In this document: piece by piece, positions 46,534-55,123 of the stretch | How positions within the stretch are numbered: position 1 is the stretch's first letter | Layout of the letters: every line of letters starts with the position of its first letter | From: Nitrospirota bacterium | GTDB taxonomy: Bacteria; Nitrospirota; Thermodesulfovibrionia; Thermodesulfovibrionales; UBA6898 | NCBI GenBank assembly: GCA_016235245.1 | Contig: JACRLO010000038.1 | Span: 59,218-123,217, forward strand | Length of the DNA stretch: 64,000 nucleotides | Reading direction: 5' to 3' | Position numbers and translations under genes: made by a program | Notes under the pieces: model-generated | Database searches by the model: none | Told to the model about the DNA's origin: nothing | Seen by the model: the letters and a program-made list of their open reading frames with translations, nothing else

Positions 46534-46914
46534 TTACCCGCCAGTTGAGCCCCTCAGGCCTGCTGCAATATTCAGGTTGATATTAATGAGAATGGAGAGC
46601 TTTGCAGGGTCAGGAAATGCCATTATGTCAAAAGTTCTCTTATCGATAAAGATGCTTAAACTCAACAGGTCATCCTTTATCTGCTGAGGAAGCGGGTTGT
46701 CGTCCTTTGCCAACTCTGATTGAAGTATGGTCCAGATCCTCTGGTTATGAATAAGCGCATCTTCCAGCATGACGTTGTGGTCACTCGCTTCCCAGTTGTT
46801 CTGGCATGCGGTCAGCTTAAATGCAGCCTGGGTAAGTACGGATGCCTCAAGTTCACGGCCTGATATTGACGTCTTCTGAACTTTTCTATAGGCGTCGAGA
46901 TGTGTTGCGAGCAT
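46534..46914 (-). CDS. flaF: Flagellar biosynthesis regulator FlaF
   Basis: 126 residues, matching the FlaF family: AYRKVQKTSISGRELEASVLTQAAFKL near the N-terminus, and the C-terminal helices DDLLSLSIFIDKRTFDIMAFPDPAKLSILININLNIAAGL. In Caulobacter and other alphaproteobacteria FlaF and FlbT act after transcription to balance flagellin translation and secretion. Its start overlaps the upstream flbT by 29 bases. It is convergent with the giant modification gene, 42 bases apart. Confidence 0.9.
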   Translation of the reverse strand: MLATHLDAYRKVQKTSISGRELEASVLTQAAFKLTACQNNWEASDHNVMLEDALIHNQRIWTILQSELAKDDNPLPQQIKDDLLSLSIFIDKRTFDIMAFPDPAKLSILININLNIAAGLRGSTGG

Positions 46915-47293
46915 GATTCAAAACCTCCTGTTCATATTCGATCAGTTTTTTGGTTAGTTTCAGGGCCTGGTAATATTGGCTGTGGAGAATGTGTTCGCTT
47001 ATTTCGGCAATTAGTTCATGCCTGCTGGGCAATGCCCTGAGTATATCCCTGATCAACTCCCAGTACGTCTTGTGATATTCGGCAAGTTTCTTCTCGTCAA
47101 TATACATGAGCTGTATGGCGAGATAGACACTTTTGCAGGGAGAATCGGCATCCTTTGGCCCAAGGATATCTTTTTCCCGCAGGATAGGAACATTGTTTTC
47201 GATAACAAGATCGCTTTTGGTGGCGCCGTTCGAAATGACCGCACCACCAATGATCAGCCTCTCATGAGGCTTCAGAGAGATCTTCAGTGCCAT
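46886..47293 (-). CDS. flbT: Flagellin synthesis regulator FlbT
   Basis: 135 residues of the FlbT family: MALKISLKPHERLIIGGAVI, and the central LYVAIQ-like segment (KSVYLAIQLMYID), then helices around YHKTYWELIRDILRAL. In Caulobacter FlbT binds the 5' untranslated region of flagellin mRNA and promotes its decay when assembly is blocked. Here a flagellin gene with a leader of about 140 bases is just upstream, which fits this role. It is followed by flaF. Confidence 0.92.
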   Translation of the reverse strand: MALKISLKPHERLIIGGAVISNGATKSDLVIENNVPILREKDILGPKDADSPCKSVYLAIQLMYIDEKKLAEYHKTYWELIRDILRALPSRHELIAEISEHILHSQYYQALKLTKKLIEYEQEVLNHARNTSRRL

Positions 47294-47298
47294 GCCGG

Positions 47299-47781
47299 CT
47301 AAACCTTTATGTCCAAAATTGCACCGGGCTGTAGTTGCTCAGCAGTAACACTCTTGTCCTGCGCTATGGTATCTCTGAACTGGAAGAGCCTGTCCAGCGC
47401 AACTGATATATCTTTATCCGTTGCATCCACCGACAGTTTTTCTCCGGAGAAGACCTTCTTCAGTCCCTCATCAACCGATGACTTGGCAATCTGCTCCTCT
47501 ACTCCTTTGACCTTCTTGATCAGATCGAGCCTCTGAAAGGTTCCCAGAGGGAAGAACGGAGGATAATTAACTAAAATATTATCCAGCTGAGTTTTGATAA
47601 AATCAATGCTGACGACCAAACCCCTGGCCGGAACCTGGGAAGCCTGTGTCTCGCCGGTAAACTGGGCAGACGCCGCTGATGGTGATATATTTGTCCTTGC
47701 CTGCACCGGGACATTACTCTTTTCGGCCGGCCGTATCGCATTCTGCATGGCCTGAGTTATGTTTATGTCATTGATATTCAT
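47299..47781 (-). CDS. Uncharacterised protein between flagellin and flbT
   Basis: 160 residues. The N-terminal 50 residues are polar and probably disordered. The middle and end (VVSIDFIKTQLDNILVNYPPFFPLGTFQRLDLIKKVKGVEEQI) look helical. There is no signal peptide or membrane segment. Location, 5 bases before flbT and after the flagellin terminator, suggests a flagellin-associated function such as a chaperone or assembly regulator. I do not recognise a family. Confidence 0.7.
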   Translation of the reverse strand: MNINDINITQAMQNAIRPAEKSNVPVQARTNISPSAASAQFTGETQASQVPARGLVVSIDFIKTQLDNILVNYPPFFPLGTFQRLDLIKKVKGVEEQIAKSSVDEGLKKVFSGEKLSVDATDKDISVALDRLFQFRDTIAQDKSVTAEQLQPGAILDIKV

Positions 47782-47798
47782 GATAGTTACCTCTTTGT

Positions 47799-47837
47799 AA
47801 AAAGTGGAGTGCAGGAGAGGAATTCTTCCTCTCCTGC
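47799..47837 (-). terminator. Strong hairpin terminator or attenuator after the flagellin gene
   Basis: On the minus strand GCAGGAGAGGAA and TTCCTCTCCTGC (47811-47837) form a perfect 12-base stem with a three-base loop. A TTTTT run follows 7 bases after (47799-47803). It sits 20 bases beyond the flagellin stop, so flbT and flaF may be reached only by partial read-through. Confidence 0.65.
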
Positions 47838-47857
47838 GTTTTCACCACTAATCAAGT

Positions 47858-48985
47858 TTAGCCGAACAGTCTGAGTACTGACTGCGCTGCCTGAGAAGCA
47901 AGGCTCAAAGCTGTCGTGCTGAGAGACTGCCTAGTCTGCAACATAAGCATGTTTGCGCCTTCCTCGTTGGTGTCAGCAAGTGTCAGCTTGCCTGAACCTT
48001 CGGTAAGGACGTTAATCATGTCCGTCGAGAAGTTCTGACGGGCTGTGATGACGCTCAGGTTTGACGACATTGCCGAAGACTCTGATCTCAATGTTGACAG
48101 AGCGGTTATCAGCTTGTCGACATCTGCACTTGCATTTGCAGGCAATGTCCAGCTTGCAGCCGTAATGCCCAGGGATGTTGATGAGGCAGTGAAGCCATTA
48201 ACAACAAGGGTGTGACTGCCCTCAAATTTAACGGTCAGATCGTCGTTATTGAGGAGATTTTTGCCTTTATACCCCGAGTCAAGCGCCATGGTGTCAATCT
48301 GGTTGCGGAGCTCATTATACTGGTTCTGCAGTGAAGAAAGATCAGTGTCTGCTGCTACAACTGCTTCAGCAAGACGTGTGCCGTTAGATGTTGCGACGTC
48401 TCCACCAGCGACATCAGCAGCTGAATTCGAGATTGTCACAACGCCGTTTGAAGCGCTTGCAGAGAATCCGAGGCCAGTAACGGTTGTGTTGGCATTGATC
48501 GCTATTGCCAGGGCTTCTGCGTCCATGTTGTCATTGCCGCCGATGTAGAACTGTGTTGCCGCAGGCGAGCCGGCTGCTGTTGCGGTGAAGACTTCTCCGG
48601 CTACGGTGACCGTGTCAGCAGCAGCAGCACTTGCGAGTGTAATGGTGCCGGTGGCATATCCGGATGCGGTTGCACTGGCTGCCTGTGCCTGCTGAGCGAT
48701 ACCTCTTGCCTGTTCGATGAGGGAGGATATGCCCTTAATGCCCTTGTCTGCTGCCTGGATCGTCTGGATCGCCTGGCCCATGTCTGCCTTAAGTGCATCA
48801 ATATCACCGGCGCGTGCGTCAAGAGCCTGTGCAGCAAAATATGCTGTCGGGTTGTCGAGTGCTGTATTGACTTTCTTGCCAGAGGCGAGTCTGGTTTGGG
48901 TCCGGGAAAGAAGATCTACTGTTGTCTGAAGATTTACAAGGTTTGACCGCATACCAGCGGTTAAGCTAATGTCGTTGAGTGCCAT
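47858..48985 (-). CDS. fliC: Flagellin
   Basis: 375 residues. The N-terminal D0/D1 (NDISLTAGMRSNLVNLQTTVDLLSRTQTRLASGKKVNTALDNPTAYF) and C-terminal D1/D0 (RSESSAMSSNLSVITARQNFSTDMINVLTEGS and TRQSLSTTALSLASQAAQSVLRLFG) domains are typical. The N-terminus resembles alphaproteobacterial flagellins. The middle 190 residues are Ala/Thr/Ser-rich and may hold glycosylation sites. AGGAG precedes the ATG, with a sigma-28 promoter 150-175 bases upstream. It forms the filament. Confidence 0.96.
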   Translation of the reverse strand: MALNDISLTAGMRSNLVNLQTTVDLLSRTQTRLASGKKVNTALDNPTAYFAAQALDARAGDIDALKADMGQAIQTIQAADKGIKGISSLIEQARGIAQQAQAASATASGYATGTITLASAAAADTVTVAGEVFTATAAGSPAATQFYIGGNDNMDAEALAIAINANTTVTGLGFSASASNGVVTISNSAADVAGGDVATSNGTRLAEAVVAADTDLSSLQNQYNELRNQIDTMALDSGYKGKNLLNNDDLTVKFEGSHTLVVNGFTASSTSLGITAASWTLPANASADVDKLITALSTLRSESSAMSSNLSVITARQNFSTDMINVLTEGSGKLTLADTNEEGANMLMLQTRQSLSTTALSLASQAAQSVLRLFG

Positions 48986-49133
48986 GATAATTCTCCTATT
49001 CTAGGAATTTTGTTCCACCGATTCTCGATGGATTTTTGATCCGCAAAGCGGACCGTTTACTCTTTAAGCCTCAGGATCCCTTGCTCTCTGCTCCACCTCC
49101 TCCTTGATCATGTATTGTCAGCTTCTGATATTC

Positions 49134-49160
49134 TTATCGGAAGACTGTCGTGAAACTTTA
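49134..49160 (-). promoter_or_regulatory. Sigma-28 (FliA) promoter of the flagellin gene
   Basis: Minus strand: TAAAGTTT, 11 bases, TCCGATAA, differing from the enteric FliA consensus at one -10 base. It predicts a flagellin mRNA leader of about 140 bases (48986-49127). That leader contains a small TCCGC/GCGGA hairpin near 49039-49051. Confidence 0.8.
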
Positions 49161-49402
49161 GGCTTTTTTTTGTGACCACAACCTGCAGGAAATAAAGTAT
49201 AATTTCAGACATGCCCTGAGATGATCGGGGCTCTGATTGTCTCAGTAATGCCGTTTGCTCTATAGTTAAGTGGCTGCCTTGCGGTTTAAGCAAAGAGCTT
49301 GCCAGCAACGGCCTTAATCAAAGACGCAGTGATTCGCGGCCTTAAGAAGTATATTGATCGACTGCCCGGCCGGTTTTATGGTATTGCCGGATAAAATAAG
49401 CC

Positions 49403-49430
49403 TAAAGTTTCTAAAGATATATTCCGATAA
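49403..49430 (+). promoter_or_regulatory. Sigma-28 (FliA) promoter of the FlgM-like/c-di-GMP/motor genes
   Basis: TAAAGTTT, 12 bases, TCCGATAA. It is divergent from the flagellin promoter, 240 bases away. It argues that translation of the following gene starts at 49483 and not at the upstream in-frame ATG at 49354. Confidence 0.72.
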
Positions 49431-49482
49431 AGAAAACTGGAGAACCAGAGAAGGGACATCCATAGAATATGGAGGCAGAAAG

Positions 49483-49686
49483 ATGACAATTTTCCCGAAT
49501 CAGATCAGCGAAGTCATGCATCTGTACAACAGGGTGGCAAAGATGAAGCCGTCGACCCTGCTTGAAAGGGAGAGCGACGGCGCAGGATCGAAAGACATGG
49601 TCAGTATCTCTGAGGAGGCCAAGAAGCAGCAGATCCTTTCACAGGCCAAGAGCGAAGTCCTGGAAAGAATAAGGGACGCGAAGTAG
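49483..49686 (+). CDS. Small FlgM-like protein
   Basis: 67 residues from ATG 49483, preceded by GGAGG at a 7-base spacing. The segment KDMVSISEEAKKQQILSQAKSEVLERIR resembles the N-terminal DxVSLSxEAK motif of FlgM proteins, but the C-terminal sigma-binding helices of the true FlgM (33620-33913) are missing. It is the first gene after a sigma-28 promoter. It could be a degenerate or specialised anti-sigma relative. The family is not certain. Confidence 0.6.
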   Translation: MTIFPNQISEVMHLYNRVAKMKPSTLLERESDGAGSKDMVSISEEAKKQQILSQAKSEVLERIRDAK

Positions 49687-49687
49687 C

Positions 49688-50290
49688 GTGACCAGGAAGG
49701 ATTTCCGGATACTCGTTGCTGACGACGATGACATAGCGCGTGACGTTATCAACTCCCTGCTGTCAAGGGAAGGATACACGGTCATTACCGCAAAGGACGG
49801 CCTTGATGCAATACGCATGCTTCGCATCGAGGATATCAGCCTCGTTATCACTGACCTTAGAATGCCAGGCGCTGACGGCATCGAGGTGCTTAAGCAATCG
49901 GCAAGAACCAACCCTGACGTAGCGGTTGTTATCCTCACCGCGTATGGCACTCTTGACACGACTCTTGAGGCGATGAAAGAGGGCGCATATGATTACCTGA
50001 CCAAACCGTTTAAGGGGCAGGAGATCATTTTTGTGGTCGAGCGAGCATACAAGCGGGTGCTTCTCATTCAGGAAAACAAGGAACTGGTAAAGCAGCTCAG
50101 GGACACCTACCGCGACATAGAACTTCTGAAAACCGTGGTCGATAAGGGGAACCCTGAAATAACAGCCTCATGGCTGGAACGGATCGAGCGTCTGAAAGCC
50201 GTGAATGTTTTATCGGAGGATGAGTCTCATATCTTGAAGGAAAGGCTGATCAGGGGTCATGGACAAGGGGCGAATATTAATAGTAGATGA
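49688..50290 (+). CDS. Response regulator with helical C-terminal extension
   Basis: 200 residues with a GTG start one base after the previous stop. Residues 1-125 are a receiver domain (VADDDDIARDVI, VITDLRMPGADGIEV, TKPFKGQEI). The last 75 residues are helical, with no DNA-binding or enzyme motif. The receiver resembles those of NtrC-type or HD-GYP regulators. It overlaps the next gene by 32 bases. Its cognate kinase may be the histidine kinase at 53959-55074, by position only. Confidence 0.85.
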   Translation: MTRKDFRILVADDDDIARDVINSLLSREGYTVITAKDGLDAIRMLRIEDISLVITDLRMPGADGIEVLKQSARTNPDVAVVILTAYGTLDTTLEAMKEGAYDYLTKPFKGQEIIFVVERAYKRVLLIQENKELVKQLRDTYRDIELLKTVVDKGNPEITASWLERIERLKAVNVLSEDESHILKERLIRGHGQGANINSR

Positions 50291-51743
50291 TGATCCCATT
50301 GTCCGGGACGTCCTTTATGACATTCTAAACAATGTTGGAGGCTATCAGGCGGATCTCGCCTTTGATGGCATCGACGGGCTCGAAAAGCTGAGTCGGCAGG
50401 AATACGACATCGTATTCACTGACCTTACCATGCCGCGGATGAACGGCATGGATTTCCTGAAGGAAACCATCAAAACGGTACCCGGCGTCCCTGTGGTGGT
50501 GATTACCGGATTTTCCTCCATAGACAATGCCGTAAACGCCATGAGAGAAGGGGCAAAGGACTTCATCACCAAACCCTTCAAGATCGAGACCGTTCTCGGG
50601 ACTGCAGCGAAAATCCTGGGGGAAAGAAGACTCCTCTTCAAGATTTCTCATAACCACGACAACGAAAATATGGTCGGCAAGCTCAACAGCGAGCTCTTCA
50701 AAAGTCTTCACGAGATCGGCATCCTCCAGTCGATCAGCAACGAGATCGATGGTATTTTCAGCAATAAAGAGATATACGAGAAGCTTGTTGAGATGGTGTC
50801 GAGGCTGTTTGTAGTCAGAGAGGCATCGTTTGGCATTGTAGAAAACGGTGATTTAAAGATCGAGGCGGCAATCGGCACAACTGCGCGGACCATCAGTAGT
50901 ATCGGGACGATATTTGAGACGGTGATCAGCGCCAAAACGTATTATATGGCGCTACCCGGGGAGCTTAATCCCCATGACAACACGCCTCTGACTTCCCCGT
51001 TCTTTTCGATTCCCCTGATCATGAATGAAGAAGTCTTCGGCATACTCAATATTTCCCATAAAGCCGATGGCACTGCCTTTACCGATTATGAGATTTCTCT
51101 CGCCCTGACCTTTGCGAAAAAGGCGGCGCTGAGGATCGAAAATAATGCCCTGTACGAAGTTTTTTACAGCAATCTTATCAATACCCTGAAATCTCTTGTT
51201 ACCAGCATTGAGGCGCGTGACATCTATACCAGAAACCATTCCGAGCGGGTTGCAAATTATGCGCTGCAGGTGGCAGAGGTTATGAACTTCAGCAATGATG
51301 ACAAGGAGATCATCAGGTTCGGCGGATATCTCCATGACATCGGCAAGATTGGCGTACGGGATACGGTTCTGCTAAAGCCTTCCAAGCTGACGGACGACGA
51401 GTTCCGGGAAATCAGGTTGCATCCTGTGATAGGTGATAATATAATAAAGCCCATAAAGTTTTTTCCCAGAGAACGGGAACTGATCCGTCATCATCATGAG
51501 CGGTTTGACGGAAAAGGATATCCCGATGGTCTCGCGGGTGAAAGGATTCCGCTTGTGGTGAGGATTATGAACGTAGTCGATACCTTTGACGCTATGACGA
51601 CATCAAGACCCTATAGAACAGCGAGGACTCATAAGGATGCGGTTGAAGAGCTGCTGCGCTGCTCCGGCACCCAGTTTGACGGAGAGATCGTCAAGGCATT
51701 TCTCCAGACTCCTGCCGGCAGAGGTGAATCGGTTGGATCTTAA
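50259..51743 (+). CDS. Response regulator with GAF and HD-GYP domains (c-di-GMP phosphodiesterase)
   Basis: 494 residues. The receiver domain (1-125, LIVDDDPIVRD and FTDLTMPRMNGMDF), then a GAF-like sensory domain (about 160-300), then HD-GYP (about 310-480). The latter has HDIGKIGVRD, HPVIGDNI, HHHERFDGKGYPDGL (the GYP motif) and VVDTFDAMT. HD-GYP enzymes hydrolyse c-di-GMP to pGpG or GMP, which favours motility. It precedes a PilZ receptor gene and motAB, giving a compact c-di-GMP/motor module. Confidence 0.93.
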   Translation: MDKGRILIVDDDPIVRDVLYDILNNVGGYQADLAFDGIDGLEKLSRQEYDIVFTDLTMPRMNGMDFLKETIKTVPGVPVVVITGFSSIDNAVNAMREGAKDFITKPFKIETVLGTAAKILGERRLLFKISHNHDNENMVGKLNSELFKSLHEIGILQSISNEIDGIFSNKEIYEKLVEMVSRLFVVREASFGIVENGDLKIEAAIGTTARTISSIGTIFETVISAKTYYMALPGELNPHDNTPLTSPFFSIPLIMNEEVFGILNISHKADGTAFTDYEISLALTFAKKAALRIENNALYEVFYSNLINTLKSLVTSIEARDIYTRNHSERVANYALQVAEVMNFSNDDKEIIRFGGYLHDIGKIGVRDTVLLKPSKLTDDEFREIRLHPVIGDNIIKPIKFFPRERELIRHHHERFDGKGYPDGLAGERIPLVVRIMNVVDTFDAMTTSRPYRTARTHKDAVEELLRCSGTQFDGEIVKAFLQTPAGRGESVGS

Positions 51744-52491
51744 TGTCGGTGAGCAGATCTTTTTCCGGATAGCAAAAGACGGATTCCGGTACAGCGGCTC
51801 TATCGTGTCAGTCAATAACGCCGGTGTCGTGATCAGGGCCAACGACGAGGTGACCTGCGATGTGCGCAAGGGAGACCAGCTTATTATTTCTGCTCCTGAA
51901 TCGGATTTTTATACGGAGGTCATGACCAGGGACAAGACCATGTTCAGCGTCAAGAGGCTCTGGTGTGACAGACGTGAATTTTTCAGAATCGACGATGTCT
52001 TCCCTGTTGACTGCAGGAAAGTTACGGATGCAGGCGCACCGAAGAAGCCTAAGCTGGTGGCAGGATTCGGCTCTGAGACCGGGACGCTCGAACTGCCGGA
52101 AGATGCCGTGCACCCCAAGCTCTGGAACATGCTGGTTGACATTAATACCAAGCTTGGGATAATCCTCGAGCGGCTGGATCTGCATAGAGAGGGATTTGCC
52201 CAGATCGAAAACAGACGGGTGAATCTGAGTGCAACCGGGCTGAAGGTGATTACACCAGAGAAGGCTGAGGTCGGCGACAACGTTGAAATAAAGATGCTTC
52301 TCCCTACCTATCCACCCATAGGGATACTTGCGTTTGGCCGCGTGGTGAGGGCCGTTAAGGCGGACAATGACGAATTTGAACTGGCGCTTCATTTTGATGA
52401 AATGGATGAGGATATCCGTGATGAGATTATTCAATATACGCTGAAGCGCCAGAGAGAGCTTATCCGGTCGCAAAGGCAAAAAGAGAAATAA
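51733..52491 (+). CDS. PilZ-domain c-di-GMP receptor, YcgR-like
   Basis: About 252 residues from TTG 51733 (GAGGTG 6 bases before) or GTG 51724. Residues 1-95 form a YcgR-type beta barrel (GEQIFFRIAKDGFRYSGSIVSV). The PilZ domain has RxxxR (REFFR) and, after an unusual insert of about 75 residues, NxSxxG (NLSATG). YcgR proteins bind c-di-GMP and brake the flagellar motor. Its position immediately before motA supports this. It overlaps the HD-GYP gene by about 11 bases. Confidence 0.85.
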   Translation: MDLNVGEQIFFRIAKDGFRYSGSIVSVNNAGVVIRANDEVTCDVRKGDQLIISAPESDFYTEVMTRDKTMFSVKRLWCDRREFFRIDDVFPVDCRKVTDAGAPKKPKLVAGFGSETGTLELPEDAVHPKLWNMLVDINTKLGIILERLDLHREGFAQIENRRVNLSATGLKVITPEKAEVGDNVEIKMLLPTYPPIGILAFGRVVRAVKADNDEFELALHFDEMDEDIRDEIIQYTLKRQRELIRSQRQKEK

Positions 52492-52497
52492 TGCTTG

Positions 52498-53259
52498 ATG
52501 GACCGCACGAGCCTTATAGGAATATTCCTTGGTATTGTTGCGGTCATCGGCGGTAATTATCTTGAGGGCGGCAAAATCAGTTCCATTCTGCAGCCTACCG
52601 CAGCCCTGATTGTCTTTGGCGGTACTCTCGGCGCTACACTCCTGAGTTCTTCTACCCGCGATGTGCTCCATGCGATTATGGCACTCAAAGCTGTCTTTTA
52701 TGAGAAGCCGGTCCATCCGCAGCAATTCATCGAAGATATTATCCGGTACTCGGACCTTGTGCGGAAGAACGGCCTTGTTGTCCTTGATCGTGAGATACCC
52801 CGCATAGAAGATCCTTATTTCAAAAGGGTTATGATGCTTGCGGTTGATCGTATGGCTGCCAAGACTCTGAAAGATACGTTTGATCAGGAGAACATGACCT
52901 ACGAAGAAGAGAAGAGACGGGTTGCCAAAATATTTGATACTGCGGGCGGGTTTGCGCCAACGATCGGCATCCTGGGCGCTGTGCTGGGTCTTATGCAGGT
53001 GATGGAGAACCTTTCAGATCCCTCCAGGCTTGGTGCCGGCATTGCCGTAGCTTTTGTGGCCACGGTGTATGGTGTCGGTTCTGCAAACCTCCTGCTGATT
53101 CCGATCTCAAAAAAGCTGATCAACAGGCTAAATAACGAAATGGCATTGCGTGAAATGATCCTTGAAGGCGTGGTTGGCATCCAGTCGGGCATGAATCCCC
53201 ACTATCTGCGGGAGAGGCTGGCAGGTTTTATCTCTGAGCATCAGAGGAAGGTCCAATAA
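52498..53259 (+). CDS. motA: Flagellar stator protein MotA (first pair, PomA-like size)
   Basis: 253 residues with four membrane segments. The cytoplasmic loop contains RMAAKTLKDTFDQENMTYEEEKRRVAKIFDTAGGFAPTIGILGAVLGLMQVM, the conserved MotA signature. Charged residues near R/E in the loop contact FliG. It forms an ion channel with MotB, to which it is joined by a one-base overlap. An ATG at 52498 is chosen over the TTG immediately before it. Confidence 0.95.
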   Translation: MDRTSLIGIFLGIVAVIGGNYLEGGKISSILQPTAALIVFGGTLGATLLSSSTRDVLHAIMALKAVFYEKPVHPQQFIEDIIRYSDLVRKNGLVVLDREIPRIEDPYFKRVMMLAVDRMAAKTLKDTFDQENMTYEEEKRRVAKIFDTAGGFAPTIGILGAVLGLMQVMENLSDPSRLGAGIAVAFVATVYGVGSANLLLIPISKKLINRLNNEMALREMILEGVVGIQSGMNPHYLRERLAGFISEHQRKVQ

Positions 53260-53942
53260 TGAGGAAAAGACGCGTTGAGGATCACGACAATCCGGACCGC
53301 TGGATTGTCTCCTATGCCGATTTTGTAACCCTTCTTTTTGCCTTCTTCACAACCATGTATGCCATCAGTCAGGTGGATTCAGGAAAGCTCAGGATGTTCA
53401 CCGGTTCCATGAAATCTGCCTTTAAAACGGAAGATGCCAGGACCGTGAAACCGGTCATAGAAGGGATCGTGCCGGTTGCCCCTGAGACGCTATCGATAGA
53501 ACAGGAACTGAGGTCCCGGGTTGAGCCATTACCGTCAAAGGAAGATATTGAGATCAGCCATGACGAGCGCGGTATCGTCCTCTCGATCGGGGACAATGTT
53601 CTGTTTGAAGCCGGCAAGGCAGGTCTTATGCAGGATGCGCATTCAACGCTTGGCGCTGTCGCTGCAGTCCTGAGAAAACTGCCGAACAAGGTAGTCATTG
53701 AGGGGCATACGGACAATATTCCCATAGCCGATTCCCGCGGCCGCTTTGCCTCAAACTGGGACCTTTCGACGGCCCGGGCAACGACTGTTCTGAGTTATCT
53801 TCTGGTTACCTATAATCTGCCGCCCGAGCGGTTTGCGGCAGCAGGGTACGCTGAGTTCAAACCAAAGGCAGCCAATGCCAGTCCTGAGGGAAGGGCAAAG
53901 AACCGCAGAGTTGACATTATTATACTGAGCAGTGGCAGATAG
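53259..53942 (+). CDS. motB: Flagellar stator protein MotB (first pair)
   Basis: 227 residues. One membrane segment with the ion-binding Asp21 (WIVSYADFVTLLFAFFTTMYA), a short plug and linker, and a C-terminal OmpA-like peptidoglycan-binding domain (VVIEGHTDNIPIADSRGRFASNWDLSTARAT). It is directly coupled to motA at the ATG overlap. Ion specificity (H+ or Na+) cannot be decided from the sequence alone. Confidence 0.95.
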   Translation: MRKRRVEDHDNPDRWIVSYADFVTLLFAFFTTMYAISQVDSGKLRMFTGSMKSAFKTEDARTVKPVIEGIVPVAPETLSIEQELRSRVEPLPSKEDIEISHDERGIVLSIGDNVLFEAGKAGLMQDAHSTLGAVAAVLRKLPNKVVIEGHTDNIPIADSRGRFASNWDLSTARATTVLSYLLVTYNLPPERFAAAGYAEFKPKAANASPEGRAKNRRVDIIILSSGR

Positions 53943-53958
53943 CATTTGAGCGTTACGA

Positions 53959-55074
53959 ATGGAAAGCGGAGATAAGCAGATACCTATGACTGAACAAGTC
54001 CCATCAAGGATAGACAGCGATTTTGTCGAGAAGATCATCAGGAGTCAGGAGCACTGGCAGACTACGATTGATGCGGTCAGGGACTATATCTTCGTGATCG
54101 GCGGTGACCATATTATCAGGAAGGCGAATCTCTCTTTTGCAGAAAAATTTCAGAAGCATCCGAGAGAGATCATAGGGCTCAATGTGAATGAACTCCTCTG
54201 TTTTGAGATCCCGCAGCCTGAGACGCTTGCGACAGGGGCTGAGTCTGCGGAGAATATCATATCAAAAGAGATCACCATAAAAGAGAGCACCTTTGTGCTC
54301 AGCGTCTTCCCGGCGCGCTATGATGAAGAGATGGTATATGTCTACGTGATGAAAGACATCACCGAACTGATTGACCTCAAAAATAAGCTTTACTACACCT
54401 ACAATCTTGCGTCTCTTGGCAGACTGGTTTCGGGCGTTGCCCATGAGTTGAATAACCCGCTGACCGGAATTCTCGGATATGCCGAACTGCTCGGCATGAA
54501 GCTGCAGGATGAGGCAGTAAAGAAGGATCTTGATAAGATTTACCGGTCAGCCGAACGGTGCAAGGTGATTATCGACAGCCTGCTCTGTTTTTCGCGGCAG
54601 CAGGCAACGCAGAGAAGCCTTGGCTATATCCATGACATTATCGACAAGACGGTCGAGCTGAGGGCCTACTGGCACAGGATACAGAACATGGAGCTTATCA
54701 GGGAGTACCAGGAGAATATGCCCCTTGCCTATCTCGATACGCAGCAGGTCCAGCAGGTGGTTCTAAACATCCTCATGAACGCTGAACAGGCAATAGCGGA
54801 GAGCGGAAGAAACGGCAGGATCGTTATCAATGTTTCATATGACAAGGGAAAAGAGAGAATTATGGTAAGTATCTCTGACAATGGCATAGGTATTCCCAAA
54901 GAGAATATGGCGAAGATCTTTGACCCCTTCTATACTACCAAGCCGGTGAACAAGGGAACCGGACTGGGGCTCTCCATATCGTATGGCATAGTGCTTGAGC
55001 ATGGTGGTACGATACAGGTGCAGAGCACCGTAGGAGAAGGGACAACATTTACCATAGAATTTCCATTAAAATAG
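53959..55074 (+). CDS. Soluble PAS histidine kinase
   Basis: 371 residues without membrane helices. A PAS-like sensor (about 25-140), then HisKA with phosphoacceptor H162 (VSGVAHELNNPLTG), then HATPase with N, G1 and G2 boxes (NAEQAIAESG, ISDNGIGIP, KGTGLGLSIS). This kinase type pairs with NtrC-like or simple receivers. It lies between the two stator operons. Partner candidates are the regulators at 49688 and 50259, by proximity. Confidence 0.92.
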   Translation: MESGDKQIPMTEQVPSRIDSDFVEKIIRSQEHWQTTIDAVRDYIFVIGGDHIIRKANLSFAEKFQKHPREIIGLNVNELLCFEIPQPETLATGAESAENIISKEITIKESTFVLSVFPARYDEEMVYVYVMKDITELIDLKNKLYYTYNLASLGRLVSGVAHELNNPLTGILGYAELLGMKLQDEAVKKDLDKIYRSAERCKVIIDSLLCFSRQQATQRSLGYIHDIIDKTVELRAYWHRIQNMELIREYQENMPLAYLDTQQVQQVVLNILMNAEQAIAESGRNGRIVINVSYDKGKERIMVSISDNGIGIPKENMAKIFDPFYTTKPVNKGTGLGLSISYGIVLEHGGTIQVQSTVGEGTTFTIEFPLK

Positions 55075-55123
55075 CAGTATGACGGTATGTAATTACGATA
55101 TCAGCAGTAATGAGGGGTAATCC

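Noticed and set aside
46448..46687. A 79-codon plus-strand frame at the end of the giant modification gene
   Set aside because: It overlaps both the giant gene and flaF and has no ribosome-binding site.
27770..47781. Similar C-termini (VDIKI, ILDIKV, LNIKV) in the small protein at 27770, the unknown at 47299 and the FliK-like protein at 37026
   Set aside because: The shared stretch is too short to separate a motif from chance.
49354..49482. N-terminal extension of the FlgM-like gene
   Set aside because: The extension runs through a sigma-28 promoter (49403-49430), and the ATG at 49483 has a good ribosome-binding site.
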